Origin: Oscillospiraceae bacterium
GTDB taxonomy: Bacteria; Bacillota; Clostridia; Christensenellales; Aristaeellaceae
Assembly (NCBI GenBank): GCA_031270865.1
Contig: JAISWI010000028.1
Coordinates: 1-48,909, forward strand
Reading direction: 5' to 3'
Length of the DNA: 48,909 nt
Shown here: in pieces, positions 24,563 through 33,368 of the stretch
How the letters are laid out: each line of letters starts with the position of its first letter
Position numbering within the stretch: the first letter of the stretch is position 1
Notes under the pieces: model-generated
What the model was told of the DNA's origin: nothing
The model's database searches: none
Seen by the model: only the letters and a program-made list of their open reading frames with translations
Made by a program: the position numbers and the translations under genes

Positions 24563-25596
24563 CACACGCCCTCAAGCCGGAAGAACAGGATCTCGTGCCG
24601 GTTGATTTCGATGGTGAATCGGATGTCGCCGCCTTCGGAGAACCCATCCGGGTAGTCGTATCGGTTTGGGAAGTCTGAGACGACGCGCTTGTCGCCCCAG
24701 GTCTTCATGCCATCGTCCGACAACCACAGCGCGATTGGGTAGCGGCGCTTCGGGTCGGGTGTGTGAAGCAACGCGATCCGCCCATCCGGCAGATTAAGCA
24801 ACTTGGGCTTGTTTCCAGGGTTGGGTATGTTTGTGGGCGTGGCCTCCTCCCATGCGCGTCCGCCATCGTGGGAATCGCTACGCCACAGACAGCCGCTGCC
24901 GTTTACGCGTAGGAGCATTGCGACGCCGTCGTTCGGGAGTTCGGCCAATGTCGGTTCCGACCAGTTCCACGACCTGCCCGAACGGCCTTTAACCGGTGTG
25001 TCCGGGCCTTTGCACAGCGTTGGCGTGTCGCAGCCCGCGTCCCAGCGGATGACGCCGTTTTGGATTGCGTAGACATCCGCGTCCCATACGGCCTTCTGCT
25101 GCCGGAAATCGGCGATATTGTGGTTAGCGATGACCAACCGCGCGTTTTCCTCCGGAGATACAGGCATGTGTTGGTAGGGCAGGAGCCTCGCGCCGTCCCG
25201 GAGCTGGAGCAGTCCCCGAAAGAATGTAAACGCCGGGAAGAACGGTGGCGAACCTGCGTCCGTCCAAGTATGGCCACTGTCGCGGCTTTCCATCACCACG
25301 CAGCGCATGTTCAGGAACCGTCCGCTGTGGACTTCCAGGTAAACGCGGACGACGCCGTCCACGACGTTCATCTCTGTCACATACACTGCCTCGCCCGTTT
25401 CCGGGTACACGGGCTGAGGCGTCTTCCATGTGTCCCCATCGTCCATGCTACGGAACGTTTTGACGCGGTTGCCGGGCGCGGGTTCAGTCACGTCCCCGAC
25501 CTGAGAGACGCACAGCAGACTGCCGTCCGGCATACGCCGGACAATCGGCTCACAGCTGAGGCTGTCGCTATGGATCATACGGATGGTGGTCTTCAT
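24562..25596 (-). CDS. Sialidase-fold (BNR/Asp-box) protein, 344 aa
   Basis: The protein shows four Asp-box repeats (SMDDGDTWKT, SRDSGHTWTD, SHDGGRAWEE, SDDGMKTWGD) expected of a six-bladed sialidase-type beta-propeller. An RRMPDGSLL segment near the N-terminus resembles the RIP region of sialidases. No signal peptide is present, so it acts in the cytoplasm on imported oligosaccharide. AGGAGG precedes the start. It overlaps the kinase gene. Family members cleave sialic acid or other acidic sugars; without canonical nan genes in the window I would not assign Neu5Ac as the substrate. Confidence 0.82.
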   Translation of the reverse strand: MKTTIRMIHSDSLSCEPIVRRMPDGSLLCVSQVGDVTEPAPGNRVKTFRSMDDGDTWKTPQPVYPETGEAVYVTEMNVVDGVVRVYLEVHSGRFLNMRCVVMESRDSGHTWTDAGSPPFFPAFTFFRGLLQLRDGARLLPYQHMPVSPEENARLVIANHNIADFRQQKAVWDADVYAIQNGVIRWDAGCDTPTLCKGPDTPVKGRSGRSWNWSEPTLAELPNDGVAMLLRVNGSGCLWRSDSHDGGRAWEEATPTNIPNPGNKPKLLNLPDGRIALLHTPDPKRRYPIALWLSDDGMKTWGDKRVVSDFPNRYDYPDGFSEGGDIRFTIEINRHEILFFRLEGV

Positions 25597-25611
25597 CTGG
25601 ATGTCCTCCTG

Positions 25612-27789
25612 TCATAGTCCCTTGCGGTACATACCGGGCGTGATGCCTTCGCTGGCCTTGAATTTTCGGATGAAACTCCGAGCGTCGCAGTATCCGACAC
25701 GCTCCACGATTTCATTCACGGACATATCGGTTTCGCATAGAAGTTCTTTCGCCTTGGACAACCGCATTTCCCAGACGCAGTCCGAGAACCCTTTGCCCAG
25801 CCGCTCCTTAAAGAATCGGCTCCAGTACGCGGGCGAGGAGCCGAACGCTCCGCTGACAGAGTCTAGCGAGAAGTCCGCGTCAGAGTAGCGCGCCTTGATA
25901 TAGTCCATGACAGTTTTCAGATAGCCGTTGTTAAGCGCGTTAGCGCGTTCGCGGTTTTCCTGGCAGACGCCGCGAAGGGTGTCGACTAGGCGAGGGAGGA
26001 AATCATCCTTCGAGGCGTAGACCAAAACACGCGCGCAGTCGTCCAACTGTTTGAGCAGACTGTCGGCCTGCGCGTACTTGCCGAACAACTGGATGAGGTG
26101 CATGCAGACGTAATGATAGACGGCCGCGCCTTCCGCGTGCGCGGCGTTGACCATCTCTGCCGCGGTCTGGATGGCGAGAACCTCGTCACCCTGTCTGGCG
26201 ATCACACCCAACAGCGCGCCCTTGTCCATAAACGCTTGGAAGAAGCCCGCCCGATCCGCTGGGGGCGCCGTACCAAAGACGGATAAGCCAGCCTCCGCGT
26301 GTGTTTCCGTACCCAACGCGGCGCACGCCTGCAGGTAGCTCCAGCGCATGCTGGCCATCGGCGCGGCGCGTCCTACACCCACCAACGCGCCCAGAATTCC
26401 GGACTCCCGGCACGCAAGCGCCAGCGAAGGCGCTGCCTGCCTGCAGACGGCGTCGTCCCATTTCACCGCGTCCTCATGAGAGAACAGCGCGGCGATTACG
26501 CAGTCGGCGCCTCCAATCTCCAACGCGCCGCTGCTGTCGGGGAAGCGTTCCTCCAGGAACCGCGTGACGGCTTGGAACAACCCCGCGTTACCGCCTGGCG
26601 CGCGTACGGCCAGCATTGCGCCGGACACAAACAGACCAGCCAGACCTGCGGCTTGGAAGGCGACTTCCGTTTCGTCTGTCAGCGACGCGTCGCCATCAAT
26701 CATACGCAACAGCAGGTTTTCTCGCAGCACAGCCCGGCGCTCCCTGTTGGACTGGCTCAGTTCCCTGGACATCTCTTCGCTGCGCAGCATCGTGGCGCGA
26801 ACGGCGGCCTGAATGGTCTCCCAGTGCGTATCGCTGCTGACGCTTGGGTAGATGATGTTGCACAGTTCGCGGAAAGACCGCCAGTACCGCGAGGTGAACC
26901 AGGTCGTCAGTGACAAACACGAGACGATTACCATGCCGGTCACAGCCAACAGCCCACCGAAGCCTTCAGGCGTAGGGCGCAGCGTGGCCTCGTCAAGCAC
27001 CAGGAAGAGGCGCAGGCCCATTTCCACGTGCGAATCCGCCGACAGGACGCGGAATCGCTTTCCGTCCAGCGTTGCGCGTCCCGTCCGCGCTCCCTGCGCG
27101 GCAGCCAACGCGGCGGCAGGAGTCGGGTTCGGCCACAGCACGCCACCCTCGCTGTCTATCCACACCCACTGGCTATCTCGTGAGGAGGCGTCCCGCTCCA
27201 GCAGCGCGGAGATGGCGGCGTTATCGAATACGAAAATTGCTTTGCCGTAGGAGTAGTTGTAGTTGGCTGGGAGAGGCTCGAAGTAGAATAACCGCGCACT
27301 GTCATCGTCTTTTAGCAACGCCAGGCGCGCACCGCCCGGCTCATCCAAGATGCGTGTGAACGTCTCCGTCGCCCCATCATCTAGCATGAAGATCTTTTCG
27401 CACGCGATGGTGGGCTCAACCGCGCCTTGGCCTAGGTACAGGTATTTTTCTCCTGTATACCATACGCCGATTTCTCCAATGAACTCGTTGCCCTGGTTCA
27501 TGCCTTTTAGCTCACTGACTGCCATGCTTGCGGAATACGCGCTTTCCAGTTGCTGTCTGGAGATGGAGGGGCTGAGCGTGATCTGGTTGGCGAGGCTCTT
27601 GCACTCACGCAGGCGTTGGTCGAGTAGACCGGACGCGTGCTGGAGCGATGTTGTACGCGCGTCCAGGATACGCGCCTCATAGACCGCGGAGACGGTGGAT
27701 GTAGCGGCGTACAGGAAAGCGCACACCGGCACCAGTGTGATTAGGATATAGGAAACCAGCATGCCCTTTAATACGCTAAGCCGCTTCAT
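25612..27789 (-). CDS. Membrane-anchored AraC-family regulator with extracytoplasmic sensor
   Basis: This regulator of about 725 residues has a first membrane segment at about 11-33 (VSYILITLVPVCAFLYAAT), an extracellular Cache-like sensing region, a second membrane segment near 285-310 (LLAVTGMVIVSCLSLTTWF) and a C-terminal AraC domain (MSVNEIVERVGYCDARSFIRKFKAS). The start at 27789 (MKRLSVLK) was chosen because the longer frame adds about 80 basic, non-family residues that overlap the upstream region. It lies between the transporter and enzyme genes and probably senses the sugar outside the cell and activates the operon directly, without a separate kinase. Confidence 0.88.
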   Translation of the reverse strand: MKRLSVLKGMLVSYILITLVPVCAFLYAATSTVSAVYEARILDARTTSLQHASGLLDQRLRECKSLANQITLSPSISRQQLESAYSASMAVSELKGMNQGNEFIGEIGVWYTGEKYLYLGQGAVEPTIACEKIFMLDDGATETFTRILDEPGGARLALLKDDDSARLFYFEPLPANYNYSYGKAIFVFDNAAISALLERDASSRDSQWVWIDSEGGVLWPNPTPAAALAAAQGARTGRATLDGKRFRVLSADSHVEMGLRLFLVLDEATLRPTPEGFGGLLAVTGMVIVSCLSLTTWFTSRYWRSFRELCNIIYPSVSSDTHWETIQAAVRATMLRSEEMSRELSQSNRERRAVLRENLLLRMIDGDASLTDETEVAFQAAGLAGLFVSGAMLAVRAPGGNAGLFQAVTRFLEERFPDSSGALEIGGADCVIAALFSHEDAVKWDDAVCRQAAPSLALACRESGILGALVGVGRAAPMASMRWSYLQACAALGTETHAEAGLSVFGTAPPADRAGFFQAFMDKGALLGVIARQGDEVLAIQTAAEMVNAAHAEGAAVYHYVCMHLIQLFGKYAQADSLLKQLDDCARVLVYASKDDFLPRLVDTLRGVCQENRERANALNNGYLKTVMDYIKARYSDADFSLDSVSGAFGSSPAYWSRFFKERLGKGFSDCVWEMRLSKAKELLCETDMSVNEIVERVGYCDARSFIRKFKASEGITPGMYRKGL

Positions 27790-27868
27790 GCGTCGCCGTC
27801 CTATTGGATGGAATAGAGGATTTAAACCGGGGAGGTCGGTTGCGCCGGCCTCCCAATACGGGGTGATG

Positions 27869-29542
27869 TCAATCCTGGTTCCAGCGGTCGTAGGCAGCCT
27901 GCTTGGCGGCGATGACGTCATCCAGCCCCATCCCCTTGATGGTAGACACATATTTGTCCCAGTCGGACAGCGACGCCTCACCCGTGATGAACTTCGCCTC
28001 CATCTGCTTGACGTAGTTGGCGATATCCACATAGACCATCAGGTCGGACTGCTCGTCCTCGGTATAGGTCACTTCCGGGTATGGGATGGACGCGAAGTCC
28101 GCGCGGCCTGTGGCCAGCTTGGTGGTGGAATACCAGCGGTTCTTGTAGTCGGAGAAAATCATCAACTTGTTCTGGAACCCGCCGGCGACATAGGTGCCCT
28201 GCAACGGGGCGTTGGCCATGCGCCACTGGTAGTAGCCGTCGAAGTGTTCTTTATCGTAGTCGATCTCGGAGTGCCATTCCTGGGTTTCAGGGTTGTCGAT
28301 GACGATCTTCCAGCCGTACGGGTCATAAGTGCCCGCTTCGCGTCCGGCGCGGATCATTAAGGAACCGACATCGGAGTAGAAGTAGTCCATTAGGCGCACC
28401 ATTTCGGTGGGGTATTTGCACTTGTCGGTCATGACGAAGTTCCCCCACGCGCGGGTGTGGCGCAGTGTCGCTGGCCAGGCAGGGTCGCGCCCTGAACCGT
28501 CGGACATATATTCGAGCATCTCGTAGGAGTCGATCCAGTCTTCGTCGTTGGTCAGTATGCCGTAGGGCGTCCCGTCATGCATGAAGACCTTCTTGGTCTG
28601 GATCTTTGCGTTGCGCTGTTCACCCGTCGTCACGAACGCTTCGGGGTCGAGGATCTTCTCGTCGTAGAGCTTCTTGGCGTATTCCAGGTATTGCTTGTAG
28701 CCGTCCTGCACGGGCACGTATAGGTATTGTCCGTCCTTGACATAGTCTGCCAGGATACCCTGATCGTCGGAGAGCGCCATCAGGCCGTAGGCGGCTAGAA
28801 TCTCGATGCGGATATCGCCCAGTTGCAGCAGGGGGATCTCATCGTCCGTCTGACCGTCGCCATCCGCGTCGCCGTCGCGCACAGCCAGCAACACATTATA
28901 CAAGTCGTCAAGCGTCTTGGGCCTATCTAATCCCAGGTTCCGCAGCCACGCCACCTTGTAGTACGGCGCGGAGGAGAACATATCGCGCGGGGTGATGGAG
29001 AAGTCAGGCATGTTATAGATCGCGCCGTCATCATACGATAGTGACTTTTTCACATCCGGGTAGATTGTCCACAATTCTTTAGTATTAGGCGCGTATTCAT
29101 CTATGATGGGCGCCAAGTTGACGAAGATGCCGAGCGGCCCAAATACCTGCTCGTCGCTCTTCTTTATGCCGTCGATGAACATGTCAGGGTAGTCACCCGC
29201 CGCCAGCACGAGGTTCTTCTTCTCCTGGAAGCCGGATTCCTCAACCAGCGTCCAGTCGTATACGACGTTAGCGCGGGCCAGCAGTTCCTTGCAGAACCAC
29301 ATATTTTCGAAGCTTTCCGGTTGCACGCTTCGGCGAGGGAACATCAAGGACACATGGATTGGGTCGCCGTCCGACACGGGCAGACTGCTCACGCCCCATG
29401 AGCCGGAATCCCATTCACCACCGAATCCGAGGATGCCCTTGTCGCTCCAGCCTTTTCCGAATTCCTGATCCGCCAGCGCGGAGGCCGCGCCCAGCAGCAG
29501 TACGGCGACCGCGAGCGCAAGGGCCAGCAAACGTTTCAACAT
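27869..29542 (-). CDS. Large extracellular solute-binding protein (LplA/LipO-like)
   Basis: This 557-residue secreted binding protein begins with a signal peptide (MLKRLLALALAVAVLLLG, cleavage near SALADQ) and lacks a lipobox Cys. Its size and repeated aromatic, acidic pattern match the LplA group that serves LplB/LplC permeases for complex oligosaccharides. A calcium-binding-like loop (DGDADGDGQTDDE) lies near 228-240. It is co-oriented with both permeases just upstream, and again no ATPase gene is present, so a shared ATPase is likely. Confidence 0.9.
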   Translation of the reverse strand: MLKRLLALALAVAVLLLGAASALADQEFGKGWSDKGILGFGGEWDSGSWGVSSLPVSDGDPIHVSLMFPRRSVQPESFENMWFCKELLARANVVYDWTLVEESGFQEKKNLVLAAGDYPDMFIDGIKKSDEQVFGPLGIFVNLAPIIDEYAPNTKELWTIYPDVKKSLSYDDGAIYNMPDFSITPRDMFSSAPYYKVAWLRNLGLDRPKTLDDLYNVLLAVRDGDADGDGQTDDEIPLLQLGDIRIEILAAYGLMALSDDQGILADYVKDGQYLYVPVQDGYKQYLEYAKKLYDEKILDPEAFVTTGEQRNAKIQTKKVFMHDGTPYGILTNDEDWIDSYEMLEYMSDGSGRDPAWPATLRHTRAWGNFVMTDKCKYPTEMVRLMDYFYSDVGSLMIRAGREAGTYDPYGWKIVIDNPETQEWHSEIDYDKEHFDGYYQWRMANAPLQGTYVAGGFQNKLMIFSDYKNRWYSTTKLATGRADFASIPYPEVTYTEDEQSDLMVYVDIANYVKQMEAKFITGEASLSDWDKYVSTIKGMGLDDVIAAKQAAYDRWNQD

Positions 29543-29631
29543 GTTTCGTCCTCCTTATTGTCGGTTATCCAACCAAACCGCGGCGCATTCGCGACTGCGC
29601 GCGGCGTAGTCCTAATCCATGGCTGCGAGGG

Positions 29632-30555
29632 TTACCCTTTCAACGCCCCGACCATCATGCCTTTGACGAAGTACTTTTGTAAGAAGGGATAGAGAGCAAG
29701 CACCGGCACGGACGCCACGACTACGATGCCGAACTTCATAGATTCCTTCAGTTGCATCATTCGTAGAAGGAATTCCATCGAATCCGGGTCGCCCATCATC
29801 ATCGCGTCCATCTGGTTGAGGATCAGGATATTGCGCAGGAAGATCTGCAACGGGTAGGTGTTGGCGTTGCTCAGGTAGATTAGCGCGTTGAAGTAGCTGT
29901 TCCAATGTCCTACGGCGCAGAACAACGCTAGCACGGCGATAATAGGCTTAGCCAGCGGTAACACGACACGCAGGAACAGCTGAGTGGTGCTACAGCCGTC
30001 CAGGTAGGCGGCCTCCTGCAGTTCCAGTGGGATGTTCCCCTGGAAGAACGTCCGCGCGATGACGGTGTTCCACACGGACACCGCGCCCATGAACACCATG
30101 ATCAGCGGACTGTTCACTAGACGGAGCGTCTTCATCACCAGGTAGGTGGGGATCAGCCCGCCGGAAAAAAACATGGTGAAGGCGAAGAACGCGGTCAGCG
30201 CGTTGCGCCCGATGAAATCCCTACGTGATAGCGCGTAAGCGGCTGGAAGCGTCACAGCCAGGTTCACGCTCGTGCCGAACAGCGTGTATAGGAAGGTATT
30301 GCGGTAACCCTTCCAGATCAGCGAATAGTTCAGGATGCGCTTGTAGCCTTCCAGCGTGAAACCTTTAGGAAGCAGAGTGATCTCTCCGTTGATCACGCGC
30401 GCCGGGTCGCTAAACGAGGCGCTCACAACGAACACGAGCGGGTAGAGCGTTACCAACACCACCAACGCGCCGACGGCGTAGGCGATGAAGTCCACGATCC
30501 GATCATCCTTGCTGCGGATAAGCCGCTTGTGTTTTACCGGGGCTGCTGGCCGCAT
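29632..30555 (-). CDS. LplC-type sugar ABC permease
   Basis: This is an integral membrane permease of about 307 residues with six hydrophobic segments and the EAA loop LQEAAYLDGCSTTQLFLRV. It ends in the typical KGMMVGALKG. The ATG at 30555 follows GGGAAGGGAG at proper spacing; an ATG three codons earlier is too close to that site but possible. It forms the pore with the permease at 30579-31520. Confidence 0.92.
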   Translation of the reverse strand: MRPAAPVKHKRLIRSKDDRIVDFIAYAVGALVVLVTLYPLVFVVSASFSDPARVINGEITLLPKGFTLEGYKRILNYSLIWKGYRNTFLYTLFGTSVNLAVTLPAAYALSRRDFIGRNALTAFFAFTMFFSGGLIPTYLVMKTLRLVNSPLIMVFMGAVSVWNTVIARTFFQGNIPLELQEAAYLDGCSTTQLFLRVVLPLAKPIIAVLALFCAVGHWNSYFNALIYLSNANTYPLQIFLRNILILNQMDAMMMGDPDSMEFLLRMMQLKESMKFGIVVVASVPVLALYPFLQKYFVKGMMVGALKG

Positions 30556-30578
30556 GGCATCCATCTCCCTTCCCTTGG

Positions 30579-31520
30579 TCAGAACAAGCTATTGCCGTTG
30601 AGCGAGCGTGTTACCGTGTTGGTGAGCACCAGCAAGAGGCAGTTTACCACCGAATTGAACAGCCCAACCGCAGCGGAAAAGCTGTACTGCAGCTTTTGCA
30701 AACCCTGCTTGTACACGTAGGTGGAGATCACCTCAGACAGCTCTATGTTGATGTCCTTCTGCATGAGAAAGACCTTCTCGAACCCAATGGACATGAGGCC
30801 GCCAACCTGCAGGATGAACAGGAGCGAGAGGGTGGGCAGAATACACGGCATGTTGATGTGCCACACGCGCTGGAGACGGCTTGCGCCGTCGATCATTGCG
30901 GACTCATGCAGTTCCGGATCGATGCTTGTCAGCGCGGAAAGGTACACGATGGTGCTCCAGCCCGCTCCCTGCCACACGCCGGAGAGCACGTACATCCCCC
31001 TGAAGTACTGCTGCCGGGTCAGGAACGGGATCGTTTCCTGCCTGAATGCCCGCGCAAGCGCGTTGAGCACACCGTAGTGTTCGTTGCAGAAGATCTCAAG
31101 GAGGCTGACAAGCACTACGGTGGAGATAAAGTACGGCGCGTAGGACACTGTCTGCACTGTGCGCCGGATCTTCGAGGACCGCATCTCGTTTATACACAGC
31201 GCCAGCACAACAGGCACAGGGAACCCGACCGCCAGTTGGTACAGGCTCAAAGCCAGCGTGTTGCGGACAATCTGCAGGAAGCTGGGCAGCGTCGTGATAC
31301 GCTGGAAGTGCTTAAGCCCCACCCACGGACTGCCCCAGATGCCCAAGTTGGGCTTAAAGTTTTTAAAGGCGATCTGTACACCGAACATAGGCGCGTAGCA
31401 GAACAGGACGAAGTATACGACGGCGGGCAGCGCGAACAGGTACAGTTCGTAGTTGCGTGTTAATCGTCGCAACACGGGCTGCCTGCGGATGGATTGGGCT
31501 GTCATCGTCGTTTGGGACAT
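30579..31520 (-). CDS. LplB-type sugar ABC permease
   Basis: This 313-residue permease opens with YLFALPAVVYFVLFCYAPMF, has the EAA loop LHESAMIDGASRLQRVWHI and ends in VTRSLNGNSLF, all typical of LplB proteins. It is the first gene after the promoter at 31557-31585, so transporter, regulator and enzymes down to 22491 can be one transcript. The sialidase-fold genes upstream have their own promoter. Confidence 0.92.
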   Translation of the reverse strand: MSQTTMTAQSIRRQPVLRRLTRNYELYLFALPAVVYFVLFCYAPMFGVQIAFKNFKPNLGIWGSPWVGLKHFQRITTLPSFLQIVRNTLALSLYQLAVGFPVPVVLALCINEMRSSKIRRTVQTVSYAPYFISTVVLVSLLEIFCNEHYGVLNALARAFRQETIPFLTRQQYFRGMYVLSGVWQGAGWSTIVYLSALTSIDPELHESAMIDGASRLQRVWHINMPCILPTLSLLFILQVGGLMSIGFEKVFLMQKDINIELSEVISTYVYKQGLQKLQYSFSAAVGLFNSVVNCLLLVLTNTVTRSLNGNSLF

Positions 31521-31556
31521 GCTGCCGCCGCCTTTCGAGTCTGGATGGATGTTATC

Positions 31557-31585
31557 AGTCTAGCATGCGCCTTACATGGTTTCAA
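31557..31585 (-). promoter_or_regulatory. Promoter of the LplB-led operon
   Basis: TTGAAA (31580-31585) and TAGACT (31557-31562) on the minus strand are separated by 17 bases, about 37 bases before the LplB start codon. Confidence 0.6.
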
Positions 31586-31640
31586 TGGGTATATCTTGTA
31601 CATATGGGTTGAATGCCCGGTATGGTATGTAATAATCGGT

Positions 31641-33353
31641 TTAGTTGGCACAAGCCGGCGAGGTCAGGACGGCAGCTTCCGCATCCATCAGGCAACGCGC
31701 GTACAGGGACGCCGCCTGGCAGCGCCTGCCTAGCTCAGCGGGTCCGCCTGGCACGACCTGAAGCGCGGAGTTCAGGAAGCGCCAGCCGCAAACGCCTTCG
31801 CCCCCGTCGTCAGTTGACCCATCGATGACAAACCAGCCTATGTTGGCGGACACGTCAAGCTGAACGGCCAGGCGATGCGGCTTGCCGTCGCCGACGTTGG
31901 CGGATCCCTCGATAGCGCAGTTGGCCATTTCTTCCGATATAATGGCGGTCGGTTTACCCGAACCGTCCAGACGGACGGTGATCCCGCCATTCGCGTTTCC
32001 CGCCTGGAACAGCGGATCTCCAGGGGAAGCGCCGTCCACGTCCATCAGCAACGTGTAACCGATAGTGTTTTCCCGCGGATTGGCGGACAGGAACGGCATG
32101 GCCGGGAAGTTCAAGTCACTAGCAGGGATTTCGCTGGACCGCCACGCGGGCGCTTCGTCGATGGTAAGCGTGCCGTCTACCGCGCGAAGCATCGTATCCA
32201 GAAACGTGTTGTCGATAGGGTGTAGGCGGGCATTGCGCTTTTCTGTCTCGGTGATGTACCACGTCGCGCCGTCCTTCAGAAGGTCAGGATAGCTGCTGCC
32301 CACGCGGGGATCGGCGTGGTAGAGCAGGATCTCCGGCTGGCCGAACTCGACCGTTAAGCCTGTCTTGCCTGGAACCTCCACACCGATAGCGCACCAGACC
32401 GGATTTCGGCGCTGGAACCATTTTTCTCCCTGGTTGTTAAACCAGTAGAAATACCTGTTTTCTCCCAACGGCCAGATGAATGTCGCCGCGCGGTTATGCT
32501 TAAGCAACCGCCCTTCCAAGCGGCGCAGGTATTGCGGCGGCTCAAACACGCGCCCGCTGTCGAGGCTGGCCGCGCCTGCCGGATGACCGTCGATGGTGCG
32601 GAATGCGCAGAACAGTGTTCCGTCCGAGAGCGTCACATAACTCTGTTCCTCCGCGACGCGTCCGCCACCTTCTGGTGTACAGATACCCTCTTCGCCATCA
32701 GGCAATGTCTCCCATTTGACGTTCGCGAAGCCGTCCATATACCCTGCGTCCAAGCCTGCGCAGCGGAGCAGTACACCCTGTGACGTATGGATCACGTCGC
32801 GCGGCTTATAGATGTACTTGATGATGGGGGAGTAGAACGTGTCCCCGTCAAACCAGATGCGAGATACGTTCCAGAAGAAACGCAGTGGTTTGCCGTCAAA
32901 CGACTTGAAACGTTCCTCCTGCCGCGCGTCGATCCCCATGTCCCGGATCGTCGCGATATACCGCTTAGACCACGTCGATCCGTTATCCGCGCTTACACGG
33001 AAGCAATACTCTCCGCCCATGTCATACCGCCCCAACCCCGCATCCCGGATATCAATGTGGTGCAGGTTGTGACAGTAGAAGCAGTAGATGCGTCCGCTTG
33101 GAGCGACAGCCAGGCTGGAATATGCGGATTCCCATCCGTCCGGCTCGATGGACACGGGTTTTGTCCAGGTTCGTCCCTTATCGAAACTGCGGGTGATGTT
33201 CACGTATTGACCCTGCGCACCCTCACTACCATGCCCGGTTGTCACGGAGCAGACCCAAGCTCCGTTCCACGCCTTTACCAGGCTGGGCTGATCAGCGTAA
33301 CCGGACTCGCACGGGATGGCTAGTCCATTCACCACATGTCGCCAATCCTTCAT
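31641..33353 (-). CDS. Sialidase-fold protein with C-terminal LamG-like domain, 570 aa
   Basis: This is a cytoplasmic (no signal peptide) beta-propeller protein with Asp-boxes SFDKGRTWTK and SADNGSTWSK. From about residue 390 a jelly-roll, concanavalin/LamG-like domain follows (GYTLLMDVDGASPGDPLFQ, GGITVRLDG, GWFVIDGS). AGGAGG lies five bases before the start. It follows the third sialidase-fold gene by 15 bases and shares its promoter. The appended domain suggests carbohydrate binding or substrate selection. Enzymatic activity is likely but unproven; the arginine triad cannot be confirmed by eye. Confidence 0.8.
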   Translation of the reverse strand: MKDWRHVVNGLAIPCESGYADQPSLVKAWNGAWVCSVTTGHGSEGAQGQYVNITRSFDKGRTWTKPVSIEPDGWESAYSSLAVAPSGRIYCFYCHNLHHIDIRDAGLGRYDMGGEYCFRVSADNGSTWSKRYIATIRDMGIDARQEERFKSFDGKPLRFFWNVSRIWFDGDTFYSPIIKYIYKPRDVIHTSQGVLLRCAGLDAGYMDGFANVKWETLPDGEEGICTPEGGGRVAEEQSYVTLSDGTLFCAFRTIDGHPAGAASLDSGRVFEPPQYLRRLEGRLLKHNRAATFIWPLGENRYFYWFNNQGEKWFQRRNPVWCAIGVEVPGKTGLTVEFGQPEILLYHADPRVGSSYPDLLKDGATWYITETEKRNARLHPIDNTFLDTMLRAVDGTLTIDEAPAWRSSEIPASDLNFPAMPFLSANPRENTIGYTLLMDVDGASPGDPLFQAGNANGGITVRLDGSGKPTAIISEEMANCAIEGSANVGDGKPHRLAVQLDVSANIGWFVIDGSTDDGGEGVCGWRFLNSALQVVPGGPAELGRRCQAASLYARCLMDAEAAVLTSPACAN

Positions 33354-33368
33354 ATTTTCCTCCTTCTA

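Noticed and set aside
27790..28032. N-terminal extension of about 80 residues on the AraC membrane regulator.
   Set aside because: The extension is rich in Arg/Ser/Thr and out of character, overlaps the end of the binding-protein gene on the same strand, and precedes a natural start with a membrane anchor.
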